In this document: positions 54,869 through 62,262 of the stretch, one piece after another
Layout of the letters: each line of letters opens with the position of its first letter
Position numbering within the stretch: the first letter of the stretch is position 1
Assembly: GCA_023437305.1 (NCBI GenBank)
Contig: JAEZGN010000016.1
Span: 151,896-215,895 of the forward strand
Direction: 5' to 3'
Source of the DNA: Bacteroidota bacterium
Lineage (GTDB): Bacteria > Bacteroidota > Bacteroidia > Bacteroidales > Dysgonomonadaceae
DNA: 64,000 nt
The notes under the pieces: model-generated
What the model was told of the DNA's origin: nothing
Databases searched by the model: none
The model's input: only the letters and a program-made list of their open reading frames with translations
Translations under genes and position numbers: made by a program

Positions 54869-55105
54869 TTAATCCGGTTTATATTTTTTTATCTGATCAC
54901 CATAAATATTTTCTTTGAGCTTAGTATCTGTATAGCATTCTCCGGAACCACAACAGGAAATATTCATAATTGCCTGAAAAAGGAGCCATCCTCCAAAGAC
55001 CAGAAATATATAATTCTGTGAAATCATTGAATAGATAGCCATGAGTACTCCCAATAGTAAACGAACGATCCGTGCAAAATTCCAATTCTTCAATATGCGA
55101 TTCAT
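54869..55105 (-). CDS. DUF2892-like membrane protein with Cys-rich motif
   Basis: This 78-residue protein has two membrane segments (IVRLLLGVLMAIYSMISQNYIFLVFGGWLLFQAIMN) followed by ISCCGSGECYTD. This is the membrane part found fused to rhodanese in E. coli YgaP-like proteins, here coded apart and next to the rhodanese gene. The CCxxxEC cluster after the second helix could receive sulfur or bind a metal. It lies 8 bases after the rhodanese gene. Confidence 0.7.
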   Translation of the reverse strand: MNRILKNWNFARIVRLLLGVLMAIYSMISQNYIFLVFGGWLLFQAIMNISCCGSGECYTDTKLKENIYGDQIKKYKPD

Positions 55106-55113
55106 TATGTTAT

Positions 55114-55416
55114 TTATTTAAAATTAGACCAACTTCCGCCATTATATACTTCTTGAAAACCTTTATTTCTTAAAAGAGCGACTGCACTGCGGCTACGCAT
55201 GCCACTGGCACATACAGCAATAATCGGTTTATTATTTTTCAGTTTCGATAAATTACTGCTTAAACTATCCAACGAGATATTAATAGAATTGGTGGCCGCC
55301 CCTTGTTTATACTCTTCTTTTGTACGAACATCTAAAAGTATAGCACCATCCTCTAAGAGAGCTTTGAAGTCAGCTTTGTCCTCTAGTCCGAAAAATCTGC
55401 TAAGAAATCCTGCCAT
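55114..55416 (-). CDS. Single-domain rhodanese (sulfurtransferase)
   Basis: This 100-residue rhodanese has AILLDVRTKEEYKQGAATNSINISL and the active-site loop VCASGMRSRSAV with Cys69. It ends with KGFQEVYNGGSW. The loop is of the six-residue sulfurtransferase length, so persulfide transfer rather than phosphatase activity is expected. The first residues, MAGFLSRFFG, are basic and mildly hydrophobic but not a clear signal, so it is probably cytoplasmic. It is followed by the DUF2892 gene, which recreates YgaP as two chains. Confidence 0.85.
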   Translation of the reverse strand: MAGFLSRFFGLEDKADFKALLEDGAILLDVRTKEEYKQGAATNSINISLDSLSSNLSKLKNNKPIIAVCASGMRSRSAVALLRNKGFQEVYNGGSWSNFK

Positions 55417-55429
55417 ATTATTTATTTTG

Positions 55430-55633
55430 TTACTGTTTCTTTACTTTATTCTTTTTAAATATTCCGCCGAATAAACCACCCAACAATACTCCGTATAGAG
55501 TACTGATAGTAGGTGATGACGTTATGGGACAAGTACCGGTACTACAGCCGATATACCTCCAATACATATATCCGCCTATAGCTCCAATAAGAGCTCCCAA
55601 GAGGTATGTCCAATTGTTTTTTATAATTTGCAT
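55430..55633 (-). CDS. Small membrane protein, DUF6132-like
   Basis: This 67-residue protein has two Gly-rich membrane segments (LLGALIGAIGGYMYW and STLYGVLLGGLFGGIF). They flank a conserved-looking IGCSTGTCPITSSP loop with two Cys. This is the form of the family annotated DUF6132, usually beside rhodanese and thioredoxin genes. A Cys-containing loop between helices suggests movement or relay of sulfur or metal across the membrane. It is the first gene of the operon. Confidence 0.65.
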   Translation of the reverse strand: MQIIKNNWTYLLGALIGAIGGYMYWRYIGCSTGTCPITSSPTISTLYGVLLGGLFGGIFKKNKVKKQ

Positions 55634-55661
55634 ATTTAGTTATTCTTATATTATGATGCTA

Positions 55662-55697
55662 CAAAGATAACGAATATTTTCCATAAGAAAATAATTC
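55662..55697 (-). promoter_or_regulatory. Promoter and candidate MarR site of the thiol operon
   Basis: TATCTTTG (complement of 55662-55669) is a -7 element 29 bases before the DUF6132 ATG. An imperfect inverted repeat, GAATATTTTC then GAAAATAATTC (55672-55697), with one extra base in one arm, covers the -33 zone. It could bind the MarR protein coded in the operon. No TTTG is visible at -33. Confidence 0.4.
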
Positions 55698-55805
55698 TAA
55701 AAGAAATAATATATGAAAATTTAATAAATAACATTAAATAACAAATAAGTAAAGATTAGCTCATAATGAGTCGCAAGAATATCCTTCATTGTCAATATTT
55801 ATATG

Positions 55806-55813
55806 TAAATTTG
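55806..55813 (+). promoter_or_regulatory. -7 element of the thiamine operon
   Basis: TAAATTTG matches TAnnTTTG and starts transcription a few bases before the riboswitch aptamer. A clear -33 TTTG at the right distance is not seen. Confidence 0.45.
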
Positions 55814-55817
55814 TTTC

Positions 55818-55908
55818 ATCTCTGTTAGGGGTGTTCTTTTTATAAGAGCTGAGATTAGACCCTTGAACCTGATATGCTGTAATTGGCATCGTAGGGAAAC
55901 GGAATGAA
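55818..55908 (+). ncRNA. TPP (THI-box) riboswitch
   Basis: The conserved TPP aptamer elements occur in order: AGGGGTG near 55827-55833, CTGAGA at 55849-55854, ACCCTTGAACCTGAT at 55859-55873, and a 3' part with GTAGGGAAACGG at 55891-55902. Spacing and order match the two-arm aptamer that binds thiamine diphosphate. It lies about 110 bases upstream of thiM, and a terminator hairpin sits in between. High thiamine diphosphate should therefore stop transcription of the salvage genes. Confidence 0.93.
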
Positions 55909-55946
55909 TAGAAGATATAAATAATACTATATATAAAGTATTAATC

Positions 55947-55979
55947 AAGCCGTTTCATAGATATGAAGCGGCTTTTTTT
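55947..55979 (+). terminator. Riboswitch-controlled terminator before thiM
   Basis: Arms AAGCCGTTTCAT (55947-55958) and ATGAAGCGGCTT (55963-55974) pair over 12 bases with one G-U and a 4-base loop, then a T-run follows. Its place between aptamer and thiM marks it as the expression platform. A further small hairpin, AATACT/AGTATT (55923-55942), lies between the two. Confidence 0.85.
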
Positions 55980-56018
55980 ATTGTAAAAAACAAATATCTA
56001 TACATAAAATAAATAATT

Positions 56019-56813
56019 ATGATAAATATCGAATCTCTTATACGAGATCTGAATCTGATCCGAAAACAATCACCGCTTATACATAACATAACTAATTATG
56101 TAGTAATGAACAATACAGCCAACGCCTTACTGGCTATAGGAGCATCTCCTGTAATGGCACATTCAGTAGACGAAGTGGCAGAAATGACAAATATAGCCTC
56201 ATCATTGGTCATCAATATCGGTACATTAGAGGCTCTATGGGTAGAGGCTATGCTTATAGCAGGGAATACAGCATTAAATAAATCTACACCGATTGTATTC
56301 GATCCGGTTGGAGCCGGAGCCACATCATACCGTTCGGAAGTATGCAAACAATTGATAGAAGAATGTAAACCATCGATTATACGGGGGAATGCCTCGGAAA
56401 TAATAGCCTTGTCAGATACTCAGGCTCAGACCAAAGGAGTAGATAGTACAAGTACTTCAGACGCTGCATTAAATTCGGCAAAAGCATTAGCTTGTCACAC
56501 AAAAGCAATAGTTGTTATCAGCGGCGAAACTGATTATATAACCGATGGCATAACTGTTGAAACTGTAAAAAACGGTAATCCAATGATGGCGAAAGTCACA
56601 GGAATGGGATGCACAGCTACAGCCGTGGTTGCAGCTTTTGCAGCAGTAAATAAAAATCTGCTCGAGGCCGCCACACATGGGATGTCTGTGATGGGAATAT
56701 GTGGAGAAGTTGCCGCTGCACACTCGAAAGGAAATGGAAGCCTGCAAGTAAACTTTCTCGATACATTATTCAATATCAATGAAGATGTGGTAAGAAAAAA
56801 CATCAGACTATGA
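56019..56813 (+). CDS. thiM: Hydroxyethylthiazole kinase
   Basis: This 264-residue protein is a full-length ThiM of the ribokinase-like fold. It starts with PLIHNITNYVVMNNTANALLAIGASPVMAHS, the substrate side that binds hydroxyethylthiazole, has VFDPVGAGATSYR, and ends with the anion hole and base in KVTGMGCTATAVVAAF (Cys in place of Asp at the base position is normal for ThiM). It phosphorylates thiazole alcohol for salvage. It is first in the operon under the TPP riboswitch and overlaps thiE by four bases. Confidence 0.95.
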   Translation: MINIESLIRDLNLIRKQSPLIHNITNYVVMNNTANALLAIGASPVMAHSVDEVAEMTNIASSLVINIGTLEALWVEAMLIAGNTALNKSTPIVFDPVGAGATSYRSEVCKQLIEECKPSIIRGNASEIIALSDTQAQTKGVDSTSTSDAALNSAKALACHTKAIVVISGETDYITDGITVETVKNGNPMMAKVTGMGCTATAVVAAFAAVNKNLLEAATHGMSVMGICGEVAAAHSKGNGSLQVNFLDTLFNINEDVVRKNIRL

Positions 56814-57451
56814 AAGAGTTTGACCTAGCCTTATACTTGGTTACCGACCGTTCATTATCCCTCGACAGACCATTAGAGGTTGTTGTAGAAGAAGCTGTAA
56901 AGGGTGGTGTAACCATGGTGCAATTAAGAGAAAAAGCGTGCTCTTCGAAAGAGTTTTACAACCAAGCTTTGAGACTAAAAAAATGTCTGAAACCTTATAA
57001 TATACCACTTATAATCAATGATAGGCTAGATATTGCACTAGCTTGTGATGCAGAAGGACTGCATATCGGTCAAGAGGATATTCCCTATCATATAGCACGC
57101 AAGATCTTAGGAAAAAATAAAATTATTGGCTTATCGGTAGAGAATATACAAGATGCTATTGAAGCCAACAAGCTGGACGTAGATTATATTGGCATATCCC
57201 CTGTTTTCGGAACTTTAACCAAGACCGACACCGCACAAGCTTTAGGGTTAAGCGGAGTACATGATATAACTCAAATATCGAACCATCCGAGTGTGGGCAT
57301 AGGAGGAATCAATAAATCAAATACAGAAGATGTTATTCGTGCGGGGGCAGGCGGGATTTCCGTAGTATCGGCTATTATGTCTGCTGACAATCCCAGATTA
57401 GCAGCATCGGAATTATTAGAAATTATAATCGAATCAAAAAATAAAGAATAA
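56810..57451 (+). CDS. thiE: Thiamine-phosphate synthase
   Basis: This 213-residue TIM barrel has the ThiE marks: LYLVTDRSL, VTMVQLREKACSSKEF (diphosphate-binding Arg and Lys), LIINDRLDIALACDAEGLHIGQEDI, YIGISPVFGTLTKTD, and VGIGGINKSN near the C-terminus. It joins HMP diphosphate and thiazole phosphate to give thiamine phosphate. Substrates come from its neighbours thiM and thiD. One base separates its stop from the tenA start. Confidence 0.95.
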   Translation: MKEFDLALYLVTDRSLSLDRPLEVVVEEAVKGGVTMVQLREKACSSKEFYNQALRLKKCLKPYNIPLIINDRLDIALACDAEGLHIGQEDIPYHIARKILGKNKIIGLSVENIQDAIEANKLDVDYIGISPVFGTLTKTDTAQALGLSGVHDITQISNHPSVGIGGINKSNTEDVIRAGAGGISVVSAIMSADNPRLAASELLEIIIESKNKE

Positions 57452-57452
57452 A

Positions 57453-58103
57453 ATGAAGTGGAGTGAAGAAGCATGGGTTTCCGCAAAACCTGTTTATGAT
57501 AAAATACTCGAATTACCATTTATAGAAGAATTAATAAACGGAAAGTTAACAAAAGAGCAATTTATATTCTACATCAGACAGGATGCCTTATATCTGGCTG
57601 AATACGGGAAAATATTGATAGGCATTGCTTCAAAGCTGGACAATACTGAGTATACTACTGCGTTTGTCAACTTTGCCAGCGAGAGTATAGATGTAGAAAA
57701 TGCATTGCATGAATCTTTTCTGCACGAAATGGAAGATCAAAATGGTGAAGCATCGCCAACCTGTCTGTTATATACATCATTCCTTCATAAACAATTAGCC
57801 CATGCTCCTATCGAAGTAGCATTAGCAGCTGTTTTACCTTGTTTTTGGATTTATAAGAAAGTAGGAGACTACATATTAAAAAATCAAACTGAAGGGTATA
57901 ATCCATATCAGAGTTGGATAAACACTTACGGCGGAGATGGTTTCGAAGAATCTGTATCGAGAGCCATTACTATTTGCGATGAAGTTGCCGCACAATGTAC
58001 CGAAGCGCAAAAAAAGGCTATGACCGATGCATTTGTGATGTGCTCCAAACTGGAATGGATGTTTTGGGACAGTGCATATAAACAAGAAAAGTGGATAATT
58101 TAA
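57453..58103 (+). CDS. tenA: TenA aminopyrimidine aminohydrolase (thiaminase II family)
   Basis: This 216-residue all-helical protein has TenA features: LTKEQFIFYIRQDALYLAEYGKIL (the Tyr/Asp substrate pocket), NALHESFLHEM, EVALAAVLPCFWIYKKVGDYI with the active-site Cys near residue 130, and the C-terminal SKLEWMFWDSAY with the catalytic Glu. It hydrolyses aminomethyl pyrimidines from broken-down thiamine to HMP. That feeds ThiD, coded 13 bases downstream. The set is a salvage pathway rather than de novo synthesis, since no thiC or thiG is here. Confidence 0.93.
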   Translation: MKWSEEAWVSAKPVYDKILELPFIEELINGKLTKEQFIFYIRQDALYLAEYGKILIGIASKLDNTEYTTAFVNFASESIDVENALHESFLHEMEDQNGEASPTCLLYTSFLHKQLAHAPIEVALAAVLPCFWIYKKVGDYILKNQTEGYNPYQSWINTYGGDGFEESVSRAITICDEVAAQCTEAQKKAMTDAFVMCSKLEWMFWDSAYKQEKWII

Positions 58104-58116
58104 ATAATGAAAGAAG

Positions 58117-58929
58117 ATGGAAAAACAATATAAGCGAGTGTTATCTATAGCAGGAAGCGACCCTAGTGGAGGAGCCGGCATTCAGGCGGACCTCAAAACT
58201 TTTTCTGCTTGTGGATGTTATGGAGCAACAGCAATAGTGGCGGTAGTAGACGAAAATACGGTTGGAGTAACAGGTGTACATCCTATTCCGGTTCCATTTG
58301 TAGCAGGACAAATCAAATCTGTACTAGACGATATTGGTGCGGATGCTATAAAAATAGGGATGCTACATTCCTCTGAACTTATACGTACTGTAAAAGAAAC
58401 ATTATCGCACTATAATATAAAAAACATTGTATTAGACCCTGTTATGGTAGCTACATCAGGCGATAAATTGCTGCAAGATGAAGCCATCCAAACATTAAAA
58501 AATGAGCTTATTCCTTTTGTGCGGGTAATAACGCCCAATATACCTGAAGCCGAGATATTATTAGGAAAAAAAATACAAGCACAAGAGGATTTACCTTTAG
58601 TTATCAAAGATTTATCTTTCGATAGATCAGTTTCTGTACTTCTGAAAGCCGGACATTTGACAAATGATGAGTTAGTAGATGTCTTTTATAACGCTGAAAC
58701 AGATGAAATTATACATCTGAGTTCTAAGCGAATTAAAACACTAAATACACATGGTACAGGCTGTACATTTTCTTCTGCCATAGCGGCTTATCTAGCTCAT
58801 GGTATCTCGCTCAACGATGCTATAATGAAAGCGAAGGAATATATAAATAAAGCTATATTGGCCGGAGCAGAATACAAAATAGGGAAAGGACATGGGCCGG
58901 TTCATCATTTTTTCAATTTTTGGCAATGA
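58117..58929 (+). CDS. thiD: Hydroxymethylpyrimidine/phosphomethylpyrimidine kinase
   Basis: This 270-residue ribokinase-fold enzyme begins VLSIAGSDPSGGAGIQADLKTFSACGCYG, the ThiD signature. It has VLDPVMVATSGDKLL and ends with TLNTHGTGCTFSSAIAAYLAHG, the anion hole with catalytic Cys. It phosphorylates HMP twice, to HMP diphosphate for ThiE. It is the last gene of the thiamine operon, and a weak hairpin covers its stop. Confidence 0.94.
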   Translation: MEKQYKRVLSIAGSDPSGGAGIQADLKTFSACGCYGATAIVAVVDENTVGVTGVHPIPVPFVAGQIKSVLDDIGADAIKIGMLHSSELIRTVKETLSHYNIKNIVLDPVMVATSGDKLLQDEAIQTLKNELIPFVRVITPNIPEAEILLGKKIQAQEDLPLVIKDLSFDRSVSVLLKAGHLTNDELVDVFYNAETDEIIHLSSKRIKTLNTHGTGCTFSSAIAAYLAHGISLNDAIMKAKEYINKAILAGAEYKIGKGHGPVHHFFNFWQ

Positions 58930-58954
58930 TTTATTTCTGAATGAATTAAATCAT
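58926..58954 (+). terminator. Weak AT-rich hairpin at the thiD stop
   Basis: Arms ATGATTTA (58926-58933) and TAAATCAT (58947-58954) pair perfectly around a 13-base loop, followed by TATTTATATT rather than a T-run. It is possibly a weak terminator of the thiamine operon. Confidence 0.35.
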
Positions 58955-58973
58955 TATTTATATTAAAAACTTG

Positions 58974-58989
58974 TTCGTAGATATACGAA
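58974..58989. promoter_or_regulatory. ArsR operator 1
   Basis: A perfect inverted repeat TTCGTAgataTACGAA, 45 bases upstream of the arsR ATG. It is one of three copies of TTCG-N8-CGAA in this locus. Binding by ArsR is inferred. Confidence 0.6.
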
Positions 58990-59000
58990 TTTAAACATTA

Positions 59001-59016
59001 TTCGTATATTTGCGAA
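59001..59016. promoter_or_regulatory. ArsR operator 2 overlapping the arsR promoter
   Basis: TTCGTATATTTGCGAA is the second 16-bp copy of the palindrome, with one mismatch. The -7 element TATATTTG (59005-59012, plus strand) lies inside it. A bound repressor would therefore block transcription of arsR directly. Confidence 0.65.
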
Positions 59017-59033
59017 CATAAAATATCAATTCA

Positions 59034-59354
59034 ATGTTAAAAAAAGAATTAACTGCCGATCAGGAACAACTTGCACGCTTTGCGAAAGCATTAGGACATC
59101 CTATTCGCATTGCTATCCTTGAAATGCTTGCCAATCAATCATGCTGCTATCATGGCGATATGTCGGAAGTATTACCCATAGCCAAAAGTACACTTTCACA
59201 GCATTTGAAAGAATTGAAAGATGCAGGATTAATACAAGGGACAATCACATTACCCACTGTGAAGTATTGTATCAATAGCGAGAATTGGAATAAAGCTAAA
59301 AAATTGTTTAGTAGCTTTTTTACTCAATTACAGAAAACAGACGATATTTGCTAA
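59034..59354 (+). CDS. arsR: ArsR-family metalloid-responsive repressor
   Basis: This 106-residue winged-helix protein has ARFAKALGHPIRIAILEMLANQSCCYHGDMSEVLPIAKSTLSQHLKELKDAGLI, the ArsR signature. Cys37 and Cys38, just before the recognition helices, fit an As(III) site, and the very last residue is also a Cys (Cys106). It would leave the DNA on binding arsenite. Two matching palindromes lie in its own promoter region and a third before arsC, so it probably controls itself and the following genes. Confidence 0.88.
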   Translation: MLKKELTADQEQLARFAKALGHPIRIAILEMLANQSCCYHGDMSEVLPIAKSTLSQHLKELKDAGLIQGTITLPTVKYCINSENWNKAKKLFSSFFTQLQKTDDIC

Positions 59355-59358
59355 TATT

Positions 59359-59820
59359 ATGAACATCAGGTTTGCAACCCCAAAAGATATCCCTGCTATT
59401 AAAGAGCTGTTCCGTTCAACAATTATTTCAGTTAATTCAAGAGACTATACTTCCGAACAAGTTGAGTGTTGGGCTGCAAAGGGAGAAGATACCAATATAT
59501 GGGAAGAACGGATAAATGAACAATACTTTATAATTGCCGAGAAGAATAATACAATATTAGGGTTTGCAGCCCTAAAATTGTCAGGTTATTTAAATTCTAT
59601 GTTTGTTCATAAAGATTATCAGGGAAAAGGTGTTGCGTCATTCTTACTTAAAAAGATTGAAGAATATGCACTGTTGAAAGATATTTCAGAAATAACTGCT
59701 GATGTCAGTATTACAGCCCAACCTTTCTTTTCAAAAAAAGGCTATGTTATTGTAGAACAACAGATCGTTTGTATTGGTGTCTCTATGACAAACTATAAAA
59801 TGTCAAAAGTTGTATCCTGA
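59359..59820 (+). CDS. GNAT-family N-acetyltransferase in the ars locus
   Basis: This 153-residue GNAT protein has IRFATPKDIPAIKELFRSTI at the start and the acetyl-CoA loop VHKDYQGKGVASFLLKKIEEYA near residues 94-115. It then has FFSKKGYVIVEQQ. It starts 4 bases after arsR. Acetyltransferases of this size (ArsN types) occur in ars operons, and some acetylate organoarsenicals. Whether this one belongs there functionally is unknown; its sequence is also like general YafP/PhnO-type GNATs. Confidence 0.75.
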   Translation: MNIRFATPKDIPAIKELFRSTIISVNSRDYTSEQVECWAAKGEDTNIWEERINEQYFIIAEKNNTILGFAALKLSGYLNSMFVHKDYQGKGVASFLLKKIEEYALLKDISEITADVSITAQPFFSKKGYVIVEQQIVCIGVSMTNYKMSKVVS

Positions 59821-59839
59821 TATTTTTTTAAGACACATA

Positions 59840-59855
59840 TTCGTTATTCTACGAA
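59840..59855. promoter_or_regulatory. ArsR operator 3, upstream of arsC
   Basis: TTCGTTATTCTACGAA has 5-bp perfect arms and the same 16-bp length as the two sites before arsR. It lies 38 bases before the arsC ATG, in the 73-base gap after the GNAT gene. This suggests a second ArsR-controlled promoter, although no strong TAnnTTTG is seen here. Confidence 0.55.
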
Positions 59856-59893
59856 ATAAGAACTGTTAGTGTAAATACGAAATTATAAACAAT

Positions 59894-60319
59894 ATGAGAA
59901 TTTTAATTTTGTGTACTGGAAATAGTTGCCGTAGCCAGATGGCACACGGATTTTTGCAATCATTCGATCCTTCATTGCATGTTTATTCCGCAGGGACAAA
60001 AGCGAGCGGAAAAGTAAATCCGAAGGCAATAGAAGTCATGCAGGATGCAGGCGTAGATATTTCGAACCATACATCCGATAGTGTAGAGCAATATATGAAT
60101 GATGAATGGGACTATGTGATTACTGTTTGCGGGGGTGCAAATGAAAGCTGTCCTGCATTTTCAGGAAAAGTAAGGAACCGTCTACATATCGGTTTTGATG
60201 ATCCGTCCGAAGCTACGGGAACACCCGAATTTATTCAATCTGAGTATATCAGGGTAAGGGATGAAATCAAAAAAGCATTTTACGAATTATACACCGATAA
60301 GATAAAAAGTCATGAGTAA
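59894..60319 (+). CDS. arsC: Arsenate reductase, thioredoxin-coupled type
   Basis: This 141-residue protein has the low-molecular-weight phosphatase fold. The loop ILCTGNSCRSQMAHGFL holds Cys7, Cys12 and Arg13. The pair Cys79 and Cys86 in ITVCGGANESCPAF is the relay pair of thioredoxin-dependent ArsC enzymes. It reduces arsenate to arsenite for export by the next gene, whose start it overlaps by eight bases. A tyrosine phosphatase role is less likely given the relay Cys pair and context. Confidence 0.92.
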   Translation: MRILILCTGNSCRSQMAHGFLQSFDPSLHVYSAGTKASGKVNPKAIEVMQDAGVDISNHTSDSVEQYMNDEWDYVITVCGGANESCPAFSGKVRNRLHIGFDDPSEATGTPEFIQSEYIRVRDEIKKAFYELYTDKIKSHE

Positions 60320-61346
60320 AAAGAAAATGAGTTTTTTAGATAAGAACTTAACACTTTGGATATTCCTTGCGATGGCTATCGGTGTAGGATTGGGGTATTT
60401 TATTCCGTCTTTTAGCAACTATATAGATTCTATGTCGAGCGGGACAACAAATATACCTTTAGCAATAGGTCTTATTCTAATGATGTATCCACCATTGGCA
60501 AAAGTGGATTACAAACAACTACCGAAAGTATTTTCCAACGTAAAGATATTATCTATTTCGTTAATCCTAAATTGGATTATAGGGCCTGCCTTAATGTTCT
60601 TACTTGCCATTCTCTTTTTACACGATTATCCCGAATATATGGTTGGGGTTATTCTGATAGGTCTTGCTCGATGTATTGCAATGGTGCTTGTATGGAACGA
60701 CCTGGCTGAAGGTAATACGGAATATGGGGCGGGATTGGTTGCCCTAAATAGTCTCTTTCAAGTGTTCTTTTATAGTTTCTATGCATGGTTATTTGTAACA
60801 AAGCTACCTCCGTTATTTGGCTTCGAAGGTGTAATTGTTGATATATCCATAGAAACAATTGCCGAAACAGTTGCTATCTACTTGGGCATTCCATTTCTAA
60901 TGGCTATCCTAAGCCGTTTGATATTAGTTAAAATCAAAGGTGAACAATGGTATAAAGAAAAGTTTATCCCTGCAATCTCTCCCATTACTTTAATCGCCTT
61001 ACTATTTACCATTGTATTAATGTTTAGCCTAAAAGGTGAACTGATCGTACAAATACCATTGGATATGGTACGTATAGCCATACCGTTATTGATCTATTTC
61101 GTAGTCATGTTCTTCCTCAGCTTCTTTGCAGGAAAATTAATGGGAGCATCTTACGATAAAAATGCTTCGATAGCATTTACTGCTACAGGCAATAACTTTG
61201 AACTGGCTATTGCCGTTGCTATTGGAGTCTTCGGATTACATAGCGGGCAAGCCTTTGCTGGGGTAGTCGGTCCGCTTGTCGAAGTACCTGCACTTATACT
61301 GTTGGTAAACATTGCCTTTTGGCTAAGAAAAAAATATTATAAATAA
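60312..61346 (+). CDS. acr3: ACR3-type arsenite efflux transporter
   Basis: This 344-residue membrane protein has ten predicted helices. The ACR3 marks are ease of alignment at LTLWIFLAMAIGVGLGYFIPS, LMMYPPLAKVDYKQLP, LIGLARCIAMVLVWNDLAEG with the essential Cys in helix 4, and AFTATGNNFELAIAVAIGVFG near the C-terminus. It expels As(III) using the membrane potential or proton gradient. The start overlaps the end of arsC and the arsM gene follows 21 bases later. ArsB of the other family is excluded by the motifs. Confidence 0.93.
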   Translation: MSKKKMSFLDKNLTLWIFLAMAIGVGLGYFIPSFSNYIDSMSSGTTNIPLAIGLILMMYPPLAKVDYKQLPKVFSNVKILSISLILNWIIGPALMFLLAILFLHDYPEYMVGVILIGLARCIAMVLVWNDLAEGNTEYGAGLVALNSLFQVFFYSFYAWLFVTKLPPLFGFEGVIVDISIETIAETVAIYLGIPFLMAILSRLILVKIKGEQWYKEKFIPAISPITLIALLFTIVLMFSLKGELIVQIPLDMVRIAIPLLIYFVVMFFLSFFAGKLMGASYDKNASIAFTATGNNFELAIAVAIGVFGLHSGQAFAGVVGPLVEVPALILLVNIAFWLRKKYYK

Positions 61347-61367
61347 AAAAAACATAACACTTTGAAT

Positions 61368-62177
61368 ATGAACACAAACGAAGAAAGGAAAGCTTTGGTA
61401 AAACAACGATATAGTGAATTGGCTCTGAACAGCGATTCTTTAAAATCCGGTTGCTGTTGTGGGTCGAATCCTGCTACTCCTTCAAAAAAGGTCTTTACGA
61501 TCATGAGCGAAGATTACAGTGGGCTTAATGGATATGAAGCAGATGCAGACTTAGGAGTAGGCTGTGGATTGCCAACAGAGTATGCTGATATCAAAGAAGG
61601 TTATACAGTCTTAGACTTAGGCTCAGGTGCGGGTAACGACTGTTTTATAGCCAGGGCAGAAGTCGGAGAGACAGGAAAAGTAATCGGCATCGACTTTTCA
61701 CCACAGATGATAGAAAAAGCACGAAAGAATGCGACTAAGCGAGGATATACCAATGTCGAGTTTATTGAGGGAGATATAGAAAATATGCCTTTACCTGATA
61801 GCTCTATAGATGTTGTAGTAAGTAATTGTGTTTTAAATCTGTTACCAGAAAAAGATAAAATATTTAAAGAAATACATCGGGTATTGAAACATGGAGGTCA
61901 TTTCTGTATTTCCGATGTTGTGCTAAATGGTATATTCCCTAAAGAGTTTACAGATAATGCTTCCATGTATGCGGGCTGTATAGCCAGTGCCATACAAAAA
62001 GACGATTATTTAGGTGAGATCAAAAAGGCTAATTTTACTGATATAAAGATTGAACGAACAAAAACGGTAGTCATTCCTGATGATGTCTTACAAGAACATC
62101 TGGATGAATCGACAATTGAGAAATATAAAAAGGGCAATGTCGGTATTTATTCAATTACCGTGACTGGTGTAAAATAG
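61368..62177 (+). CDS. arsM: Arsenite S-adenosylmethionine methyltransferase
   Basis: From ATG 61368 the protein has 269 residues; an in-frame TTG two codons earlier adds nothing. The N-terminal GCCCGSNP (Cys29-31) is typical of bacterial ArsM. The SAM loop is VLDLGSGAGNDCFIA. The three arsenite-binding Cys are Cys66 (GVGCGLPTEYA), Cys154 (VVSNCVLNL) and Cys204 (YAGCIASA). It methylates trivalent arsenic to mono-, di- and trimethyl forms. Together with acr3 it gives two ways to remove arsenite. A terminator follows 20 bases after the stop. Confidence 0.95.
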   Translation: MNTNEERKALVKQRYSELALNSDSLKSGCCCGSNPATPSKKVFTIMSEDYSGLNGYEADADLGVGCGLPTEYADIKEGYTVLDLGSGAGNDCFIARAEVGETGKVIGIDFSPQMIEKARKNATKRGYTNVEFIEGDIENMPLPDSSIDVVVSNCVLNLLPEKDKIFKEIHRVLKHGGHFCISDVVLNGIFPKEFTDNASMYAGCIASAIQKDDYLGEIKKANFTDIKIERTKTVVIPDDVLQEHLDESTIEKYKKGNVGIYSITVTGVK

Positions 62178-62197
62178 CAGATTTACATTATAAAATC

Positions 62198-62223
62198 AAA
62201 GCCGACCAAAAGTCGGCTTTTTA
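62198..62223. terminator. Intrinsic terminator after arsM
   Basis: Arms AAAGCCGAC (62198-62206) and GTCGGCTTT (62212-62220) close a 5-base loop, followed by TT on the plus strand. On the minus strand TTT and GATTTTAT follow, so it may also serve the convergent kamA-like gene. Confidence 0.85.
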
Positions 62224-62262
62224 AATATTATTCAATTAGTATCTTTTCCTGATATTTCTATA

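Noticed and set aside
61362..61367. TTG start two codons before the arsM ATG
   Set aside because: The ATG at 61368 gives the full family N-terminus and is the stronger start.
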